The notes under the pieces are model-generated. The model was not told the DNA's origin and did not search any database. It saw only the letters and a list, made by a program, of their open reading frames with translations. This document shows, in pieces, positions 7,090-15,777 of a stretch of DNA of 64,000 nt (positions are counted from its first letter, which is position 1; each line of letters begins with the position of its first letter). Source of the stretch: Hellea sp965224755 (GTDB lineage Bacteria > Pseudomonadota > Alphaproteobacteria > Caulobacterales > Maricaulaceae); assembly GCA_965224755.1 (NCBI GenBank), contig OZ245061.1, positions 1,302,001 through 1,366,000 on the forward strand, written 5' to 3'. The translations under genes were made by a program, and so were the position numbers.

Positions 7090-7924
7090 ACTCGACAGAT
7101 TTAACCGGGACGCTCGTCGTGCGGAATTTATTCTGCGGGACGAAGCTATTATTCAGATCAAAATCAATTTTGTAATTCCCGGCAGCCAGAGTTTCCGCGT
7201 CTTTCAGACTCACATTATAAATGCGTTCGCCGCCGTCCAAAACCACGGCATTGAGCGGCGTTTCGGCGACGACTGCGCCCGAGGCGTCTTTGATATAGGC
7301 ATTGCCCTGAAGCCGGGCATGGGCATCGCCGCTATTTTTGATTTCCAAGGTCAGTATGGATTTATCAGCTTTGTTGATGGCGACGCTGGTCACTTCCGGC
7401 AGGCTTTGCGACGGGGTGAGGGTGAGGTAGAAGAGCGAGGCCAGCTGATAACGGTTCCACACGCCTGAGGTCTCGCCGCGCTCATTAAGTTCGGGCAACA
7501 TGGTCGTTGCGAGCAGGGCGAAACGGTGATCTCCTTTATTTTCGATTTTATAGGGCGCGCTGATTTCGACGGTGATATCTTGAGATGTTTCCGGTTTTAG
7601 CGTGATGGAAGCTGGCGAAAACCGCACCCAGTCAGAGGCCGAACGCTCGGTTTCGCCGGGGGCGTCGAGCACTAATTTGCCGTTTTTATCCAGTGTCCAA
7701 TCGGCAAGGCCCATGGTCAGGCTGATGGTTTTGGATTTATGCACATTGCCAATCGTGACGACTTGGCGCTGGCGATCGCCGGGCTTGATCGTCATTTCAA
7801 CGGTTGAGGGCTGAACGCCGACGCCGAAGGCTTGCGCAATAGGCGTGTAAGCGAGGGCGGTTATCAGTCCCGTTGTAACCAGTGCGGAGGTAAGGAAAAT
7901 TGTCGCGCGAGACAGAGCAGCCAT
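7076..7924 (-). CDS. PapD-like periplasmic chaperone-type protein
   Basis: 282 residues. A signal peptide (hydrophobic FLTSALVTTGLITALAY, cut near AQA) is followed by an immunoglobulin-like MSP/PapD-type N-terminal domain: VQPSTVEMTIKPGDRQRQVVTI, then VRFSPASITLKPETSQDITVEI, and a second beta domain (SVAINKADKSILTLEIKNSGDAHARL). The domain pair resembles bacterial pilus-assembly chaperones, but the canonical chaperone-usher Arg/Lys pair cannot be confirmed by eye. The gene starts a two-gene unit with the secreted protein that overlaps its 3' end. A chaperone or wall-associated binding protein for that partner is the simplest reading; this is inference. Confidence 0.65.
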   Translation of the reverse strand: MAALSRATIFLTSALVTTGLITALAYTPIAQAFGVGVQPSTVEMTIKPGDRQRQVVTIGNVHKSKTISLTMGLADWTLDKNGKLVLDAPGETERSASDWVRFSPASITLKPETSQDITVEISAPYKIENKGDHRFALLATTMLPELNERGETSGVWNRYQLASLFYLTLTPSQSLPEVTSVAINKADKSILTLEIKNSGDAHARLQGNAYIKDASGAVVAETPLNAVVLDGGERIYNVSLKDAETLAAGNYKIDFDLNNSFVPQNKFRTTSVPVKSVEYVAE

Positions 7925-8047
7925 GATAATACCTATTTATAGTTCCCAAGTTGGGCCTATTAAAGCGGCAAAGGCTTAGCGGGCGGTTAATGGCGCTGGG
8001 ATTAGCAGTTTCATTTATCTGGGGTTCAGGCGGGTTTTGACCCAGAG

Positions 8048-9013
8048 CTAGCCTTCAATCAGCCCCGTCGTCCCGGCTGCTTTGAGCATGGCTTCTTGCA
8101 ATTTCTCGAAAGCCCGGCCTTCGATTTGGCGGATACGTTCGCGCGAGACGCTGTAAATTTTGGCGAGGTCTTCGAGCGTCATCGGTTTATCGGCGAGGCG
8201 GCGCTTGGCGATGATATCGCGCTCGCGCTCATTCAGATCGGACATGGCATCGGTCAGCAAATCCATCCGCGCATCATGTTCCTGCTCGTCGCCTAACACT
8301 TCTTCTTGCGAAGCGCTGTCATCTTGCAGCCAATCCTGCCATTCGGCGCTGCCGTCTTCGCCGCCGATTGTGACGTTAAGCGAGGCATCGCCGCCGCGGC
8401 CCATGCGGCGGTTCATCGAGGTAACTTCTGTCTCTTTGACGCCGAGCTTAGTCGCGATTTTCGCGAGATGATCCGGCGTCAGGTCGCCCTCTTCAAGCGC
8501 TTTCATTTCGCCTTTCAGGCGGCGGAGATTGAAGAACAGCTTTTTCTGAGCGGCGGTAGTGCCCATTTTCACGAGGCTCCAAGAGCGCAGCACATATTCC
8601 TGAATCGCGGCGCGGATCCACCACATAGCGTAAGTCGACAGGCGAAAACCCTTATCAGGGTCAAATTTCTTAACCGCTTGCATCAGGCCGACATTGCCTT
8701 CGGAAATCACTTCCGCAATCGGCAGGCCATAGCCGCGATAGCCCATAGCGATTTTGGCCACGAGCCGTAGATGCGAGGTCACCATTTTCTCGGCGGAGGC
8801 GGAATCCTGATGCTCGACCCAGCGTTTGGCCAGCATAAATTCTTCGTCGCGCTCCAGCATCGGAAATTTGCGTACTTCCTGCAAATAGCGGTTTAAGCCC
8901 TGCTCGGGCGACAGCGCCACAGACAAGCTCATATTGCCGGAATAGCTCGCATCCGCCTTTTTGGCTTTGCTAGCGGCTTTTTTGGCCGGCAATGTTTTGG
9001 TCTTTTTAGTCAT
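8048..9013 (-). CDS. rpoH: RNA polymerase sigma-32 factor RpoH
   Basis: 321 residues from ATG 9013, preceded by GGAGGG at 7-nt spacing; the longer frame to 9049 is rejected. Sigma-70 regions are visible: region 1.2/2.1 (LNRYLQEVRKFPMLERDEEFML), region 2.3/2.4 (FDPDKGFRLSTYAMWWIRAAIQEYVLRSWSLVK, in part FRLSTYAMWWIRAAIQEY), the RpoH-box (QKKLFFNLRRLK), and region 4.2 helix-turn-helix (TLEDLAKIYSVSRERIRQIE). It directs transcription of heat-shock genes. The N-terminus carries an unusual Lys/Ala-rich extension (TKKTKTLPAKKAASKAKKA, residues 2-20) of about 35 residues before the conserved part. Alphaproteobacteria often have more than one RpoH; which paralogue this is cannot be told. Confidence 0.95.
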   Translation of the reverse strand: MTKKTKTLPAKKAASKAKKADASYSGNMSLSVALSPEQGLNRYLQEVRKFPMLERDEEFMLAKRWVEHQDSASAEKMVTSHLRLVAKIAMGYRGYGLPIAEVISEGNVGLMQAVKKFDPDKGFRLSTYAMWWIRAAIQEYVLRSWSLVKMGTTAAQKKLFFNLRRLKGEMKALEEGDLTPDHLAKIATKLGVKETEVTSMNRRMGRGGDASLNVTIGGEDGSAEWQDWLQDDSASQEEVLGDEQEHDARMDLLTDAMSDLNERERDIIAKRRLADKPMTLEDLAKIYSVSRERIRQIEGRAFEKLQEAMLKAAGTTGLIEG

Positions 9014-9032
9014 AGTGACCCTCCAGTGGATC

Positions 9033-9061
9033 AATATAGGGTTTTCCATTCGGGTTTTAAA
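9033..9061 (-). promoter_or_regulatory. Candidate rpoH promoter
   Basis: On the minus strand, TTTAAA (9061-9056) and TATATT (9038-9033) are separated by 17 bp. Transcription would begin about 13 nt before the ATG, just ahead of GGAGGG. The match is moderate and the predicted leader very short. Confidence 0.35.
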
Positions 9062-9104
9062 GGATTCCCGCCTAAATTTTTGTCATAAGTGCAAATGGCC
9101 GGAG

Positions 9105-9758
9105 TTAACGGATGCTTTGCCCTGTCTTGGCCCAGTCTTTCATAAATGCTGCCAAGCCTTTATCTGTGAGCACATGATTGGCGAGATTGCGGATGACGTT
9201 TGGCGGGGCGGTCATAACGTCTGCGCCGACCAGGGCGCAGTCTTTGACGTGGTTGACGCTGCGAATGGAGGCGGCGAGGATTTCGGTCTCAAAGCCGTAA
9301 TTGTCATAAATGGTGCGGATGTCTTCGATCAGTTCAATGCCGTCCAGCGTGATATCGTCGAGTCGTCCGATGAAAGGCGAGATATAGGTTGCGCCGCATT
9401 TGGCCGCGAGCAAAGCCTGATTGGCAGAGAAGCAAAGCGTGACATTGGTCGGTACGCCTTCTTTGGAGAGCGTATTGCAGGCTTTCAGCCCGTCCATGGT
9501 CAAAGGGAGCTTGACGCAGACATTTTCCGCGATTTTGCGTAAGACCCGGCCTTCTTCGATCATCTTACCGGCTTCCATGGCGACGACTTCGGCGCTGACA
9601 TGGCCTTCGGTGATACTGCAAATCTCGGCAATGACTTCTTTGAAGTCGCGGCCTGATTTGGCGATGATGGAGGGGTTGGTGGTCACCCCGTCAACAAGGC
9701 CGATATCGTTAAGCTCGGCAATTTGGTCTAAATCTGCACTATCAACAAAAAACTTCAT
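9105..9758 (-). CDS. tal: Transaldolase, short (TalC/Fsa-like) type
   Basis: 217 residues, the length of the small transaldolase subfamily. N-terminus MKFFVDSADLDQIAELND, the TTNPSII motif (VDGVTTNPSIIAKSG), the Schiff-base lysine in ENVCVKLPLT, and the C-terminal region with TAPPNVI. It transfers a dihydroxyacetone unit between sugar phosphates in the non-oxidative pentose phosphate pathway; some members act as fructose-6-phosphate aldolases. Cytoplasmic. Start ATG 9758 with GGAG upstream. It is divergent from priA, with 53 bp between start codons. In many alphaproteobacteria tal and priA are neighbours in this orientation. Confidence 0.93.
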   Translation of the reverse strand: MKFFVDSADLDQIAELNDIGLVDGVTTNPSIIAKSGRDFKEVIAEICSITEGHVSAEVVAMEAGKMIEEGRVLRKIAENVCVKLPLTMDGLKACNTLSKEGVPTNVTLCFSANQALLAAKCGATYISPFIGRLDDITLDGIELIEDIRTIYDNYGFETEILAASIRSVNHVKDCALVGADVMTAPPNVIRNLANHVLTDKGLAAFMKDWAKTGQSIR

Positions 9759-9811
9759 AGGGAACTCCGAAAGAGGGGGCGATTCATGTTGGGGTCTGTT
9801 ATCACCGATTC

Positions 9812-11971
9812 ATGGCTGCGCAAAACGCTCAAATCCTTTTTCCCGTCAATGTCCCGGGCGCGTTTGATTATCGCATTCCGTATGGGATGGAGATCAAGCG
9901 CGGAGATTTCGTTTTTGCGCCTATTGGCCAGCAGATGAAATTAGGCGTGGTCTTTGATATTGTCCCCGATGATGGCTCTCGCGCGCTCAAAGATGCGGCG
10001 CAGATTAAAGCGGCCAAGCCATTATCGCGCGAGATGCTGAAATTCATTGGCTGGACAGCCAATTATAATTGCGTGTCGCCGGGTTTGGTTCTGCGGATGG
10101 TGCTGCGCAGTTATAAAGCGCTCGACCCGAGCCCCGTAGTTACCCAGTTTTCGCCGAGCGGCATACTCCCCTCCAAGATGAGCCCGGCGCGGCAGGCCAT
10201 ACTCGATAAAGGCGGCCCGTTTCCGGCACGGGCGAGCGAGATTTCGCAGCGGGCCGGGGTGAGCGGCGGCGTTGTGCGCGGCTTTGAAGGGGCAGGCGGG
10301 TTAATAGCGCAAAGCCTGCCCGTGGACGCGCCTTTTGAAACGCCTGATGCCGGATTTGGCGGTATAAAGTTGACGGAGGCGCAGATCAGCGCCGGCCAAG
10401 ACCTGGCTTTGCAAGTGGCCAAGCCGGGTTTCAATGTTAGCCTGCTTGATGGGGTAACAGGGTCGGGCAAGACCGAGGTTTATTTTGAAGCTGTCGCCGA
10501 AGCTATAAAGGAAGGCGGGCAAGCTTTAGTTTTAGTGCCTGAAATCGCGCTAACCCAAGCTGGAATGTCGCGTTTTGAGGCCCGGTTTGGCGCGCGTCCG
10601 GCAGAATGGCATTCGCAGATGGGCGAGGCTGCCCGCCGCCGGACATGGCGCGAAGTGGCGCAAGGCCGGGCGCAATTAGTCGTCGGCGCGCGTTCGGCGC
10701 TGTATCTGCCCTTTCCCAATTTACGGCTTATCGTCGTCGATGAAGAACACGACACATCCTATAAGCAAGAAGAGGGCGTCATCTATAATGCCCGCGATAT
10801 GGCCGTGGTGCGGGGCAAAATCGCGCGGCATTCCGTCGTGCTGGCCTCGGCCACGCCGTCGCTGGAAAGCCTCGTTAATGCGCGAACGGGACGTTATGCT
10901 CATGTCATATTGCCTGAACGTCCCGGCGCAGTAACTTTACCTGAAATCGACCTTGTTGATTTGAAAGATCATGTGCCGGAGAAAGGTGATTTTCTCTCCG
11001 CGCCGCTGATTGAGGCCACTCAAACCGTGCTCGCCCGCAGTGAACAGGCGATGCTCTATCTCAACCGCCGGGGTTATGCGCCCCTCATCATTTGCCGCAA
11101 TTGCGGCGAGAAACTGAAAAGCCCTGATACGGATAGCTGGCTGGTCGAACATAGGGCTACGGGTCGTGCTGTCTGTCACCAGACCGGGTTTTCCATGCGG
11201 ATGCCCAAAGCTTGCCCGGAGTGCAAAGCCGAGGACAGCCTGACCCCTGTCGGGCCGGGGGTGGAACGTGTCGCCGAAGAAGCCGCGCGGCATTTCCCGA
11301 GTGCGAAGATCGAAATATTTTCGTCTGATACTGCTGGTAATCCCGCCGAGATCGCGGCGCGGATGAAACGGATGGAACAAGGCGAAATCGACATCCTTGT
11401 CGGCACGCAAATGGTGGTGAAAGGGCATAACTTTCCGCATTTGACTTTTGTTGGTGTGGTTGACGGCGATCTTAGTCTGGCTGGCGGCGACCCGCGCGCC
11501 GGGGAGCGCACATATCAGACTTTGGTGCAGGTCGCGGGCCGGGCCGGGCGCGCCGATAAGCCGGGCCACGCCTTGATACAAACCCATCAGCCGGAACATG
11601 AAGCGCTCGTAGCCCTAGCGGCAGGTGATAGAGAGCGGTTTATCTCGGCAGAATTGGCCTTGCGTGAGGCGCTGATGCTGCCGCCTTTTGGCAAGTTGGC
11701 GGCAGTCATTATCTCTGGCCCCGATCTCAAGAAGACGGAAGATTTGGCCAAGAAATTCGTAAAGCTAGCCCCGCGCGCGGACGGTATAGAGATATTAGGG
11801 CCAAGCGAACCGCCGATAGGGCGCTTGCGCGGCCGTTTCCGCCGCCGCCTCCTTATCCAAAGCGAGCCAAGCGTCAACCTGTCCAAATATATGCAAAGCT
11901 GGCGCGGAAAGATGAAGCTCCCCGCCAAATACAAACTGCAGATAGATATAGATCCGCAGAGTTTTATGTGA
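9812..11971 (+). CDS. priA: Primosomal protein N' (PriA helicase), one Zn site eroded
   Basis: 719 residues. A 3'-5' DNA helicase that reloads the replisome at stalled forks. N-terminal 3'BD (FPVNVPGAFDYRIP), Walker A GVTGSGKT (214-221), DEEH box (310-313) followed by DTSYKQEEG, later helicase motifs VGTQMVVKGHNFP and QVAGRAGRA, and the C-terminal domain. Between helicase lobes PriA normally has eight Cys binding two zinc ions. Here C428, C431, C468 and C471 are kept, but the inner set is S437, T440, C455, T458 with exactly the normal spacing, so the second zinc site is lost. ATG 9812 gives the expected N-terminus MAAQNAQILFPVN. The ribosome-binding site is weak. Confidence 0.96.
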   Translation: MAAQNAQILFPVNVPGAFDYRIPYGMEIKRGDFVFAPIGQQMKLGVVFDIVPDDGSRALKDAAQIKAAKPLSREMLKFIGWTANYNCVSPGLVLRMVLRSYKALDPSPVVTQFSPSGILPSKMSPARQAILDKGGPFPARASEISQRAGVSGGVVRGFEGAGGLIAQSLPVDAPFETPDAGFGGIKLTEAQISAGQDLALQVAKPGFNVSLLDGVTGSGKTEVYFEAVAEAIKEGGQALVLVPEIALTQAGMSRFEARFGARPAEWHSQMGEAARRRTWREVAQGRAQLVVGARSALYLPFPNLRLIVVDEEHDTSYKQEEGVIYNARDMAVVRGKIARHSVVLASATPSLESLVNARTGRYAHVILPERPGAVTLPEIDLVDLKDHVPEKGDFLSAPLIEATQTVLARSEQAMLYLNRRGYAPLIICRNCGEKLKSPDTDSWLVEHRATGRAVCHQTGFSMRMPKACPECKAEDSLTPVGPGVERVAEEAARHFPSAKIEIFSSDTAGNPAEIAARMKRMEQGEIDILVGTQMVVKGHNFPHLTFVGVVDGDLSLAGGDPRAGERTYQTLVQVAGRAGRADKPGHALIQTHQPEHEALVALAAGDRERFISAELALREALMLPPFGKLAAVIISGPDLKKTEDLAKKFVKLAPRADGIEILGPSEPPIGRLRGRFRRRLLIQSEPSVNLSKYMQSWRGKMKLPAKYKLQIDIDPQSFM

Positions 11972-12037
11972 CGAATTTATGTAAGGCGCGGCAAGAATAT
12001 ATGTGGAAATATTTCTAAGCTCTTCTATGGTAATAAC

Positions 12038-12490
12038 ATGGCTTATGAGAAACGATTATTTTGGGCAAAGATATTGGTGAGTTTTGCACTTACGGCTTAT
12101 GTGTTATTGCCGCCATTGGTGGATTTTGGTGATAGCCACATTGCCTCACAGCACTGGACACCCCATGCGCGTTTGCATTTGGCGTGGACTTTATATGGGA
12201 ATATCTTAGCATTGCCGATTATGCTCTGGGCGATTTGGTCGCGGCGATTATTTGGTACAGCCCGTTCCGTGCGGCTCATGGCCTATTTGGGACTCGCGTT
12301 TACCATGGGGTTTTTTATCGCGGGGGCGCTGAGCCATAAATTGAGCGCTGATTACCATGACCCGGGACATGAGCGGCTTATTTTCGGTATTGACACAAAT
12401 TTGGTTATGAACGGGACAATATTGGTTTTGTTATTTGCTGGAATTTTTTTAAGCATCCGGCGCTCTGCGCCAGATCAACAAGAGCATTAA
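12038..12490 (+). CDS. Hypothetical four-TM membrane protein
   Basis: 150 residues with four hydrophobic segments (about 10-28, 48-68, 82-102, 123-143) and short loops. The first loop carries HIASQHWTPHARLHLAWTLYGN and the third HKLSADYHDPGHERL, both His-rich and polar, which could coordinate a metal or quinone, though this is speculation. No family is recognised. Start ATG 12038 is supported by the AYEKRLFWAK N-terminus. It stands alone between priA and the ATP synthase operon on the same strand, with 255 bp to atpH. Confidence 0.65.
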   Translation: MAYEKRLFWAKILVSFALTAYVLLPPLVDFGDSHIASQHWTPHARLHLAWTLYGNILALPIMLWAIWSRRLFGTARSVRLMAYLGLAFTMGFFIAGALSHKLSADYHDPGHERLIFGIDTNLVMNGTILVLLFAGIFLSIRRSAPDQQEH

Positions 12491-12525
12491 AATTTTGGGC
12501 CCGTTTGAGCCGCAATTTTGCAAAG

Positions 12526-12722
12526 TATAATGTGAATGCGGCACATAATATTTTGGTAGAAACGCATGCCGTAATTACGTTTCAAGCCTAGGCCAGATTG
12601 CCGCACTGTATTCAGGCTTGGCAATTCAAAATACCCATGTTAAAGCCCGCGCGAGTATGGCGGAACAAGGGCTTTCTTGTGCCGCTTTCTGCATGTTTTA
12701 ACGGCTAATTTCGCAGTTAGCC
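12526..12722 (+). promoter_or_regulatory. Leader region of ATP synthase operon with two hairpins
   Basis: A TATAAT sits at 12526-12531 with a poor -35 (TTGAGC, 15-bp spacing). Downstream are two hairpins: GCGGAACAAG/CTTGTGCCGC with loop GGCTTT (12660-12685, one mismatch) and GGCTAA/TTAGCC (12703-12708 with 12717-12722), the latter ending 23 nt before the atpH start. They may affect translation or stability of the operon mRNA. Confidence 0.35.
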
Positions 12723-12745
12723 AATCTTAGTTACGGACAATATAA

Positions 12746-13303
12746 GTGCCTGATACAGACGTCATTTCTAGTGAAGCTGCCTCCCGCTACGCCCAAGCTC
12801 TTCTTGAGTTGGCGATCGAGTCTAAGTCTTTGAAAAAGATAGAAAAAGATGTAAAAACCCTCAAAGGAGTTTTCGCAAAAAGTGATGATTTGCGCCGTAT
12901 GGCAGCCAGTCCTGTATTCGCGGTTGAAGACAAAATCGCGGCGCTTACGGCTGTGGCCAAGAAGGCTAAGGTCAGCGCCTTGACGACTCAGTTCGTCGGC
13001 ACTGTCGCCGGGAATCGCCGCGCGGCTGAAATTCCGGCTATGCTGGCCTCATTTGAAGAGATGGTCGCGCGCCGCAAAGGCAGCCAAACTGCCAAAGTGA
13101 CTAGCGCGCAGAAATTGACCTCTGCGCAGCTCTCGGCCCTGAAATCAAATTTAAAGAAATTGCTCGGCCAAACGGTTGATGTTGAAACAAGTGTCGATCC
13201 TGACCTGCTCGGTGGCTTTATCGTGCGTATAGGGTCCCGGCTTTATGATAGTTCTCTCAAGACCAAGCTTGAGGATTTAAAAATCGCCCTAAAAGAGGTA
13301 TAA
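12746..13303 (+). CDS. atpH: ATP synthase F1 delta subunit
   Basis: 185 residues starting at GTG 12746; no ATG is in a sensible place and the conserved ASRYAQALLELA motif follows at once. Delta (OSCP) sits on top of F1 and links it to the b-subunit stator. The C-terminal conserved region VETSVDPDLLGGFIVRIGSRLYDSSLKTKL is present (core GGFIVRIGSRLYD). First gene of atpHAGDC; F0 genes are absent here, as usual in alphaproteobacteria where the a/c/b subunits are encoded elsewhere. The atpA ATG follows 4 bp after the stop. Confidence 0.96.
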   Translation: MPDTDVISSEAASRYAQALLELAIESKSLKKIEKDVKTLKGVFAKSDDLRRMAASPVFAVEDKIAALTAVAKKAKVSALTTQFVGTVAGNRRAAEIPAMLASFEEMVARRKGSQTAKVTSAQKLTSAQLSALKSNLKKLLGQTVDVETSVDPDLLGGFIVRIGSRLYDSSLKTKLEDLKIALKEV

Positions 13304-13307
13304 TTTC

Positions 13308-14840
13308 ATGGATATACGTGCTGCGGAAATTTCCAATATTCTAAAAAAGCAAATCAAAGGCTTTGGCAAAGAAGCCAAGGTTAGCGATGTTGGCCAAGTA
13401 CTCTCCGTTGGTGATGGTATTGCCCGTATTTACGGTCTGGACAATGTCCGCGCCGGCGAGATGGTCGAGTTTCCAGGCGGCATTAAAGGCATGGCGCTAA
13501 ACCTTGAGTCCGACAATGTCGGCGCCGTTATCTTTGGTGATGACCGCGGCATTAAAGAAGGCGACACCGTTAAGCGCCTCGGCGAAATCGTTGACGTTCC
13601 CGTCGGCATGGGTCTTCTTGGCCGCGTTGTGAACCCTCTGGGCGAGCCGATTGACGGCAAAGGCCCTATTAAATCTTCTGAACGCCGCCGCGTGGACGTA
13701 AAAGCCCCCGGCATTATGCCGCGCAAAGGTGTGCACGAACCTGTGCAGACCGGTATTAAAGCTATTGACGCGCTGATCCCGATTGGCCGTGGCCAGCGCG
13801 AACTTATCATTGGTGACCGCCAAACCGGCAAGACGGCTGTTGCGGTTGACGCAATCTTGAACCAGAAAGCGGCTTTTGACGATAACCGCGAAAACGACAA
13901 GCTTTACTGTATTTACGTTGTGATTGGCCAGAAGCGCTCGACTGTGGCGCAGCTTGTTAAAACCCTCGAAGAAAACGGCGCGATGGAATATACCATTATT
14001 GTTGCCGCGACGGCCTCCGAGCCGGCCCCGCTTCAGTTCCTTGCGCCCTTTGCCGGTTGCGCCATGGGCGAATATTTCCGCGATAACGGCATGCACGGCC
14101 TGATTATTTATGATGATCTGTCCAAACAAGCTGTCGCTTATCGCCAAATGTCACTTCTGCTGCGCCGCCCGCCTGGCCGCGAAGCCTATCCCGGCGATGT
14201 GTTCTATCTTCACTCCAGACTTCTGGAACGCGCCGCGAAACTCAATGAGGATAATGGCGGCGGGTCTTTGACCGCCCTGCCAATTATTGAAACTCAGGGC
14301 AATGACGTGTCGGCCTTTATTCCGACCAATGTGATTTCGATTACAGATGGCCAGATTTTCCTCGAAACAGACCTCTTCTTCCAAGGTATCCGACCGGCGC
14401 TGAATGTCGGCCTTAGCGTGTCCCGTGTGGGATCCGCCGCGCAGATCAAAGCCATGAAACAGGTCGCCGGCCCGATTAAAGGCGAACTGGCGCAATACCG
14501 CGAAATGGCGGCCTTTGCGCAATTTGGCTCCGATCTTGACGCCTCTACCCAAGCGCTTCTCGCGCGTGGTGAACGCCTAACAGAGCTTTTGAAACAACCG
14601 CAATTCTCGCCGCTACAAGTGGAAGAGCAAGTCTGCGTGATCTATGCGGGTACGCGCGGCTATCTTGACGGCGTGCCTGTGAAAGCGGTTCAGAAATATG
14701 AAAAAGAGCTTCTGGCGCATCTTCATGCCGACCAAGCTTCGCTTCTGGCTGATATCGCATCTGAAAAGAAACTCTCTGATGATCTCGAAGGCCGCCTCAA
14801 AGCCGCGCTTGAAGGTTTCACCAAGAATTTCGTAGCGTAA
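13308..14840 (+). CDS. atpA: ATP synthase F1 alpha subunit
   Basis: 510 residues, full length. The non-catalytic nucleotide-binding subunit of F1. P-loop GDRQTGKTAV near residue 170, and the conserved signature PALNVGLSVSRVGSAAQ near residue 365. The N-terminus MDIRAAEISNILKKQIK is standard. ATG 13308 is 4 bp after atpH. The neighbours fix its role: atpH before, atpG 21 bp after. No anomaly is seen. Confidence 0.98.
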   Translation: MDIRAAEISNILKKQIKGFGKEAKVSDVGQVLSVGDGIARIYGLDNVRAGEMVEFPGGIKGMALNLESDNVGAVIFGDDRGIKEGDTVKRLGEIVDVPVGMGLLGRVVNPLGEPIDGKGPIKSSERRRVDVKAPGIMPRKGVHEPVQTGIKAIDALIPIGRGQRELIIGDRQTGKTAVAVDAILNQKAAFDDNRENDKLYCIYVVIGQKRSTVAQLVKTLEENGAMEYTIIVAATASEPAPLQFLAPFAGCAMGEYFRDNGMHGLIIYDDLSKQAVAYRQMSLLLRRPPGREAYPGDVFYLHSRLLERAAKLNEDNGGGSLTALPIIETQGNDVSAFIPTNVISITDGQIFLETDLFFQGIRPALNVGLSVSRVGSAAQIKAMKQVAGPIKGELAQYREMAAFAQFGSDLDASTQALLARGERLTELLKQPQFSPLQVEEQVCVIYAGTRGYLDGVPVKAVQKYEKELLAHLHADQASLLADIASEKKLSDDLEGRLKAALEGFTKNFVA

Positions 14841-14861
14841 CGGCACTCGAGGAACAGGCAA

Positions 14862-15761
14862 ATGGCCTCTTTAAAAGAGCTCCAGAACCGGATCAAAAGC
14901 GTTAAGAATACGCAGAAGATTACCAAGGCCATGCAAATGGTGGCGGCAGCGAAGCTGCGCAAAGCGCAGGAAGCTGCGGAAAAATCTCGGCCTTATTCCG
15001 AACGCATGGGCGCGATTGTCGCCAATCTTGCAGCTTCGATGAGCGGGGGCGGAGACGCGCCGCAACTCCTCGTCGGTAACGGAAAATCTGATACTGTCAT
15101 GCTTGTCGTGGCCACAGCGGACCGAGGTCTCTGCGGCGGCTTTAACACCAATATCGTCCGTAAAGCGCGCGAGGAAATCGTGGCGCTGGAAAAAGCGGGT
15201 AAAACCGTGAAGCTCTATATCATTGGCAAAAAAGGCTATGACCAACTTAGCCGTCTTTATGATGATAAGATCGCCGAATATATCTCGCTCAAGGAAGAAA
15301 AAAAACTCCATGCCGGAATTGCGCAGGGCATTGGCTCCAAGATTACCGCCATGTTCGAGGCGGGCGAGTTTGATATTTGTAAGCTCGTCTATTCTGAATT
15401 CCAGAATGTGATGACGCAGACGGCTGTTGCTCATACGTTGATCCCGGCCAATGCAGGTCTTGGCGAAACGGATGTTGACGAGACATCTGTCCCCGATCTT
15501 GGTCTTGCAAGTTATACTTACGAGCCGGACGAGGCGGGCATTTTGCAGGTTCTCTTGCCGCGCAATATCAATACGCAGATTTTCACCGCTCTGCTTGAAA
15601 ACTCTGCGGGCGAAATGGGGTCTAAAATGACCGCTATGGATAGCGCGACCCGAAATGCGGGCGATATGATCGACAAATTAACCCTTACATTTAACCGAAC
15701 CCGTCAGGCGCAGATTACATCTGAACTGATCGAAATTATCTCGGGCGCGGAAGCGCTCTAA
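14862..15761 (+). CDS. atpG: ATP synthase F1 gamma subunit
   Basis: 299 residues. The central rotor stalk of F1. N-terminal coiled-coil helix MASLKELQNRIKSVKNTQKI with the conserved ITKAMQMVAAAKLRKAQ, the Rossmann-like middle (VVATADRGLCGGFNTNI), and the C-terminal helix ending in RNAGDMIDKLTLTFNRTRQAQIT (core LTLTFNRTRQAQIT) then ELIEIISGAEAL. The start ATG 14862 follows a GAGG-containing AGGAACAGGCAA. Between atpA and atpD. Confidence 0.97.
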   Translation: MASLKELQNRIKSVKNTQKITKAMQMVAAAKLRKAQEAAEKSRPYSERMGAIVANLAASMSGGGDAPQLLVGNGKSDTVMLVVATADRGLCGGFNTNIVRKAREEIVALEKAGKTVKLYIIGKKGYDQLSRLYDDKIAEYISLKEEKKLHAGIAQGIGSKITAMFEAGEFDICKLVYSEFQNVMTQTAVAHTLIPANAGLGETDVDETSVPDLGLASYTYEPDEAGILQVLLPRNINTQIFTALLENSAGEMGSKMTAMDSATRNAGDMIDKLTLTFNRTRQAQITSELIEIISGAEAL

Positions 15762-15777
15762 GCTAGAGGAAAAACCC

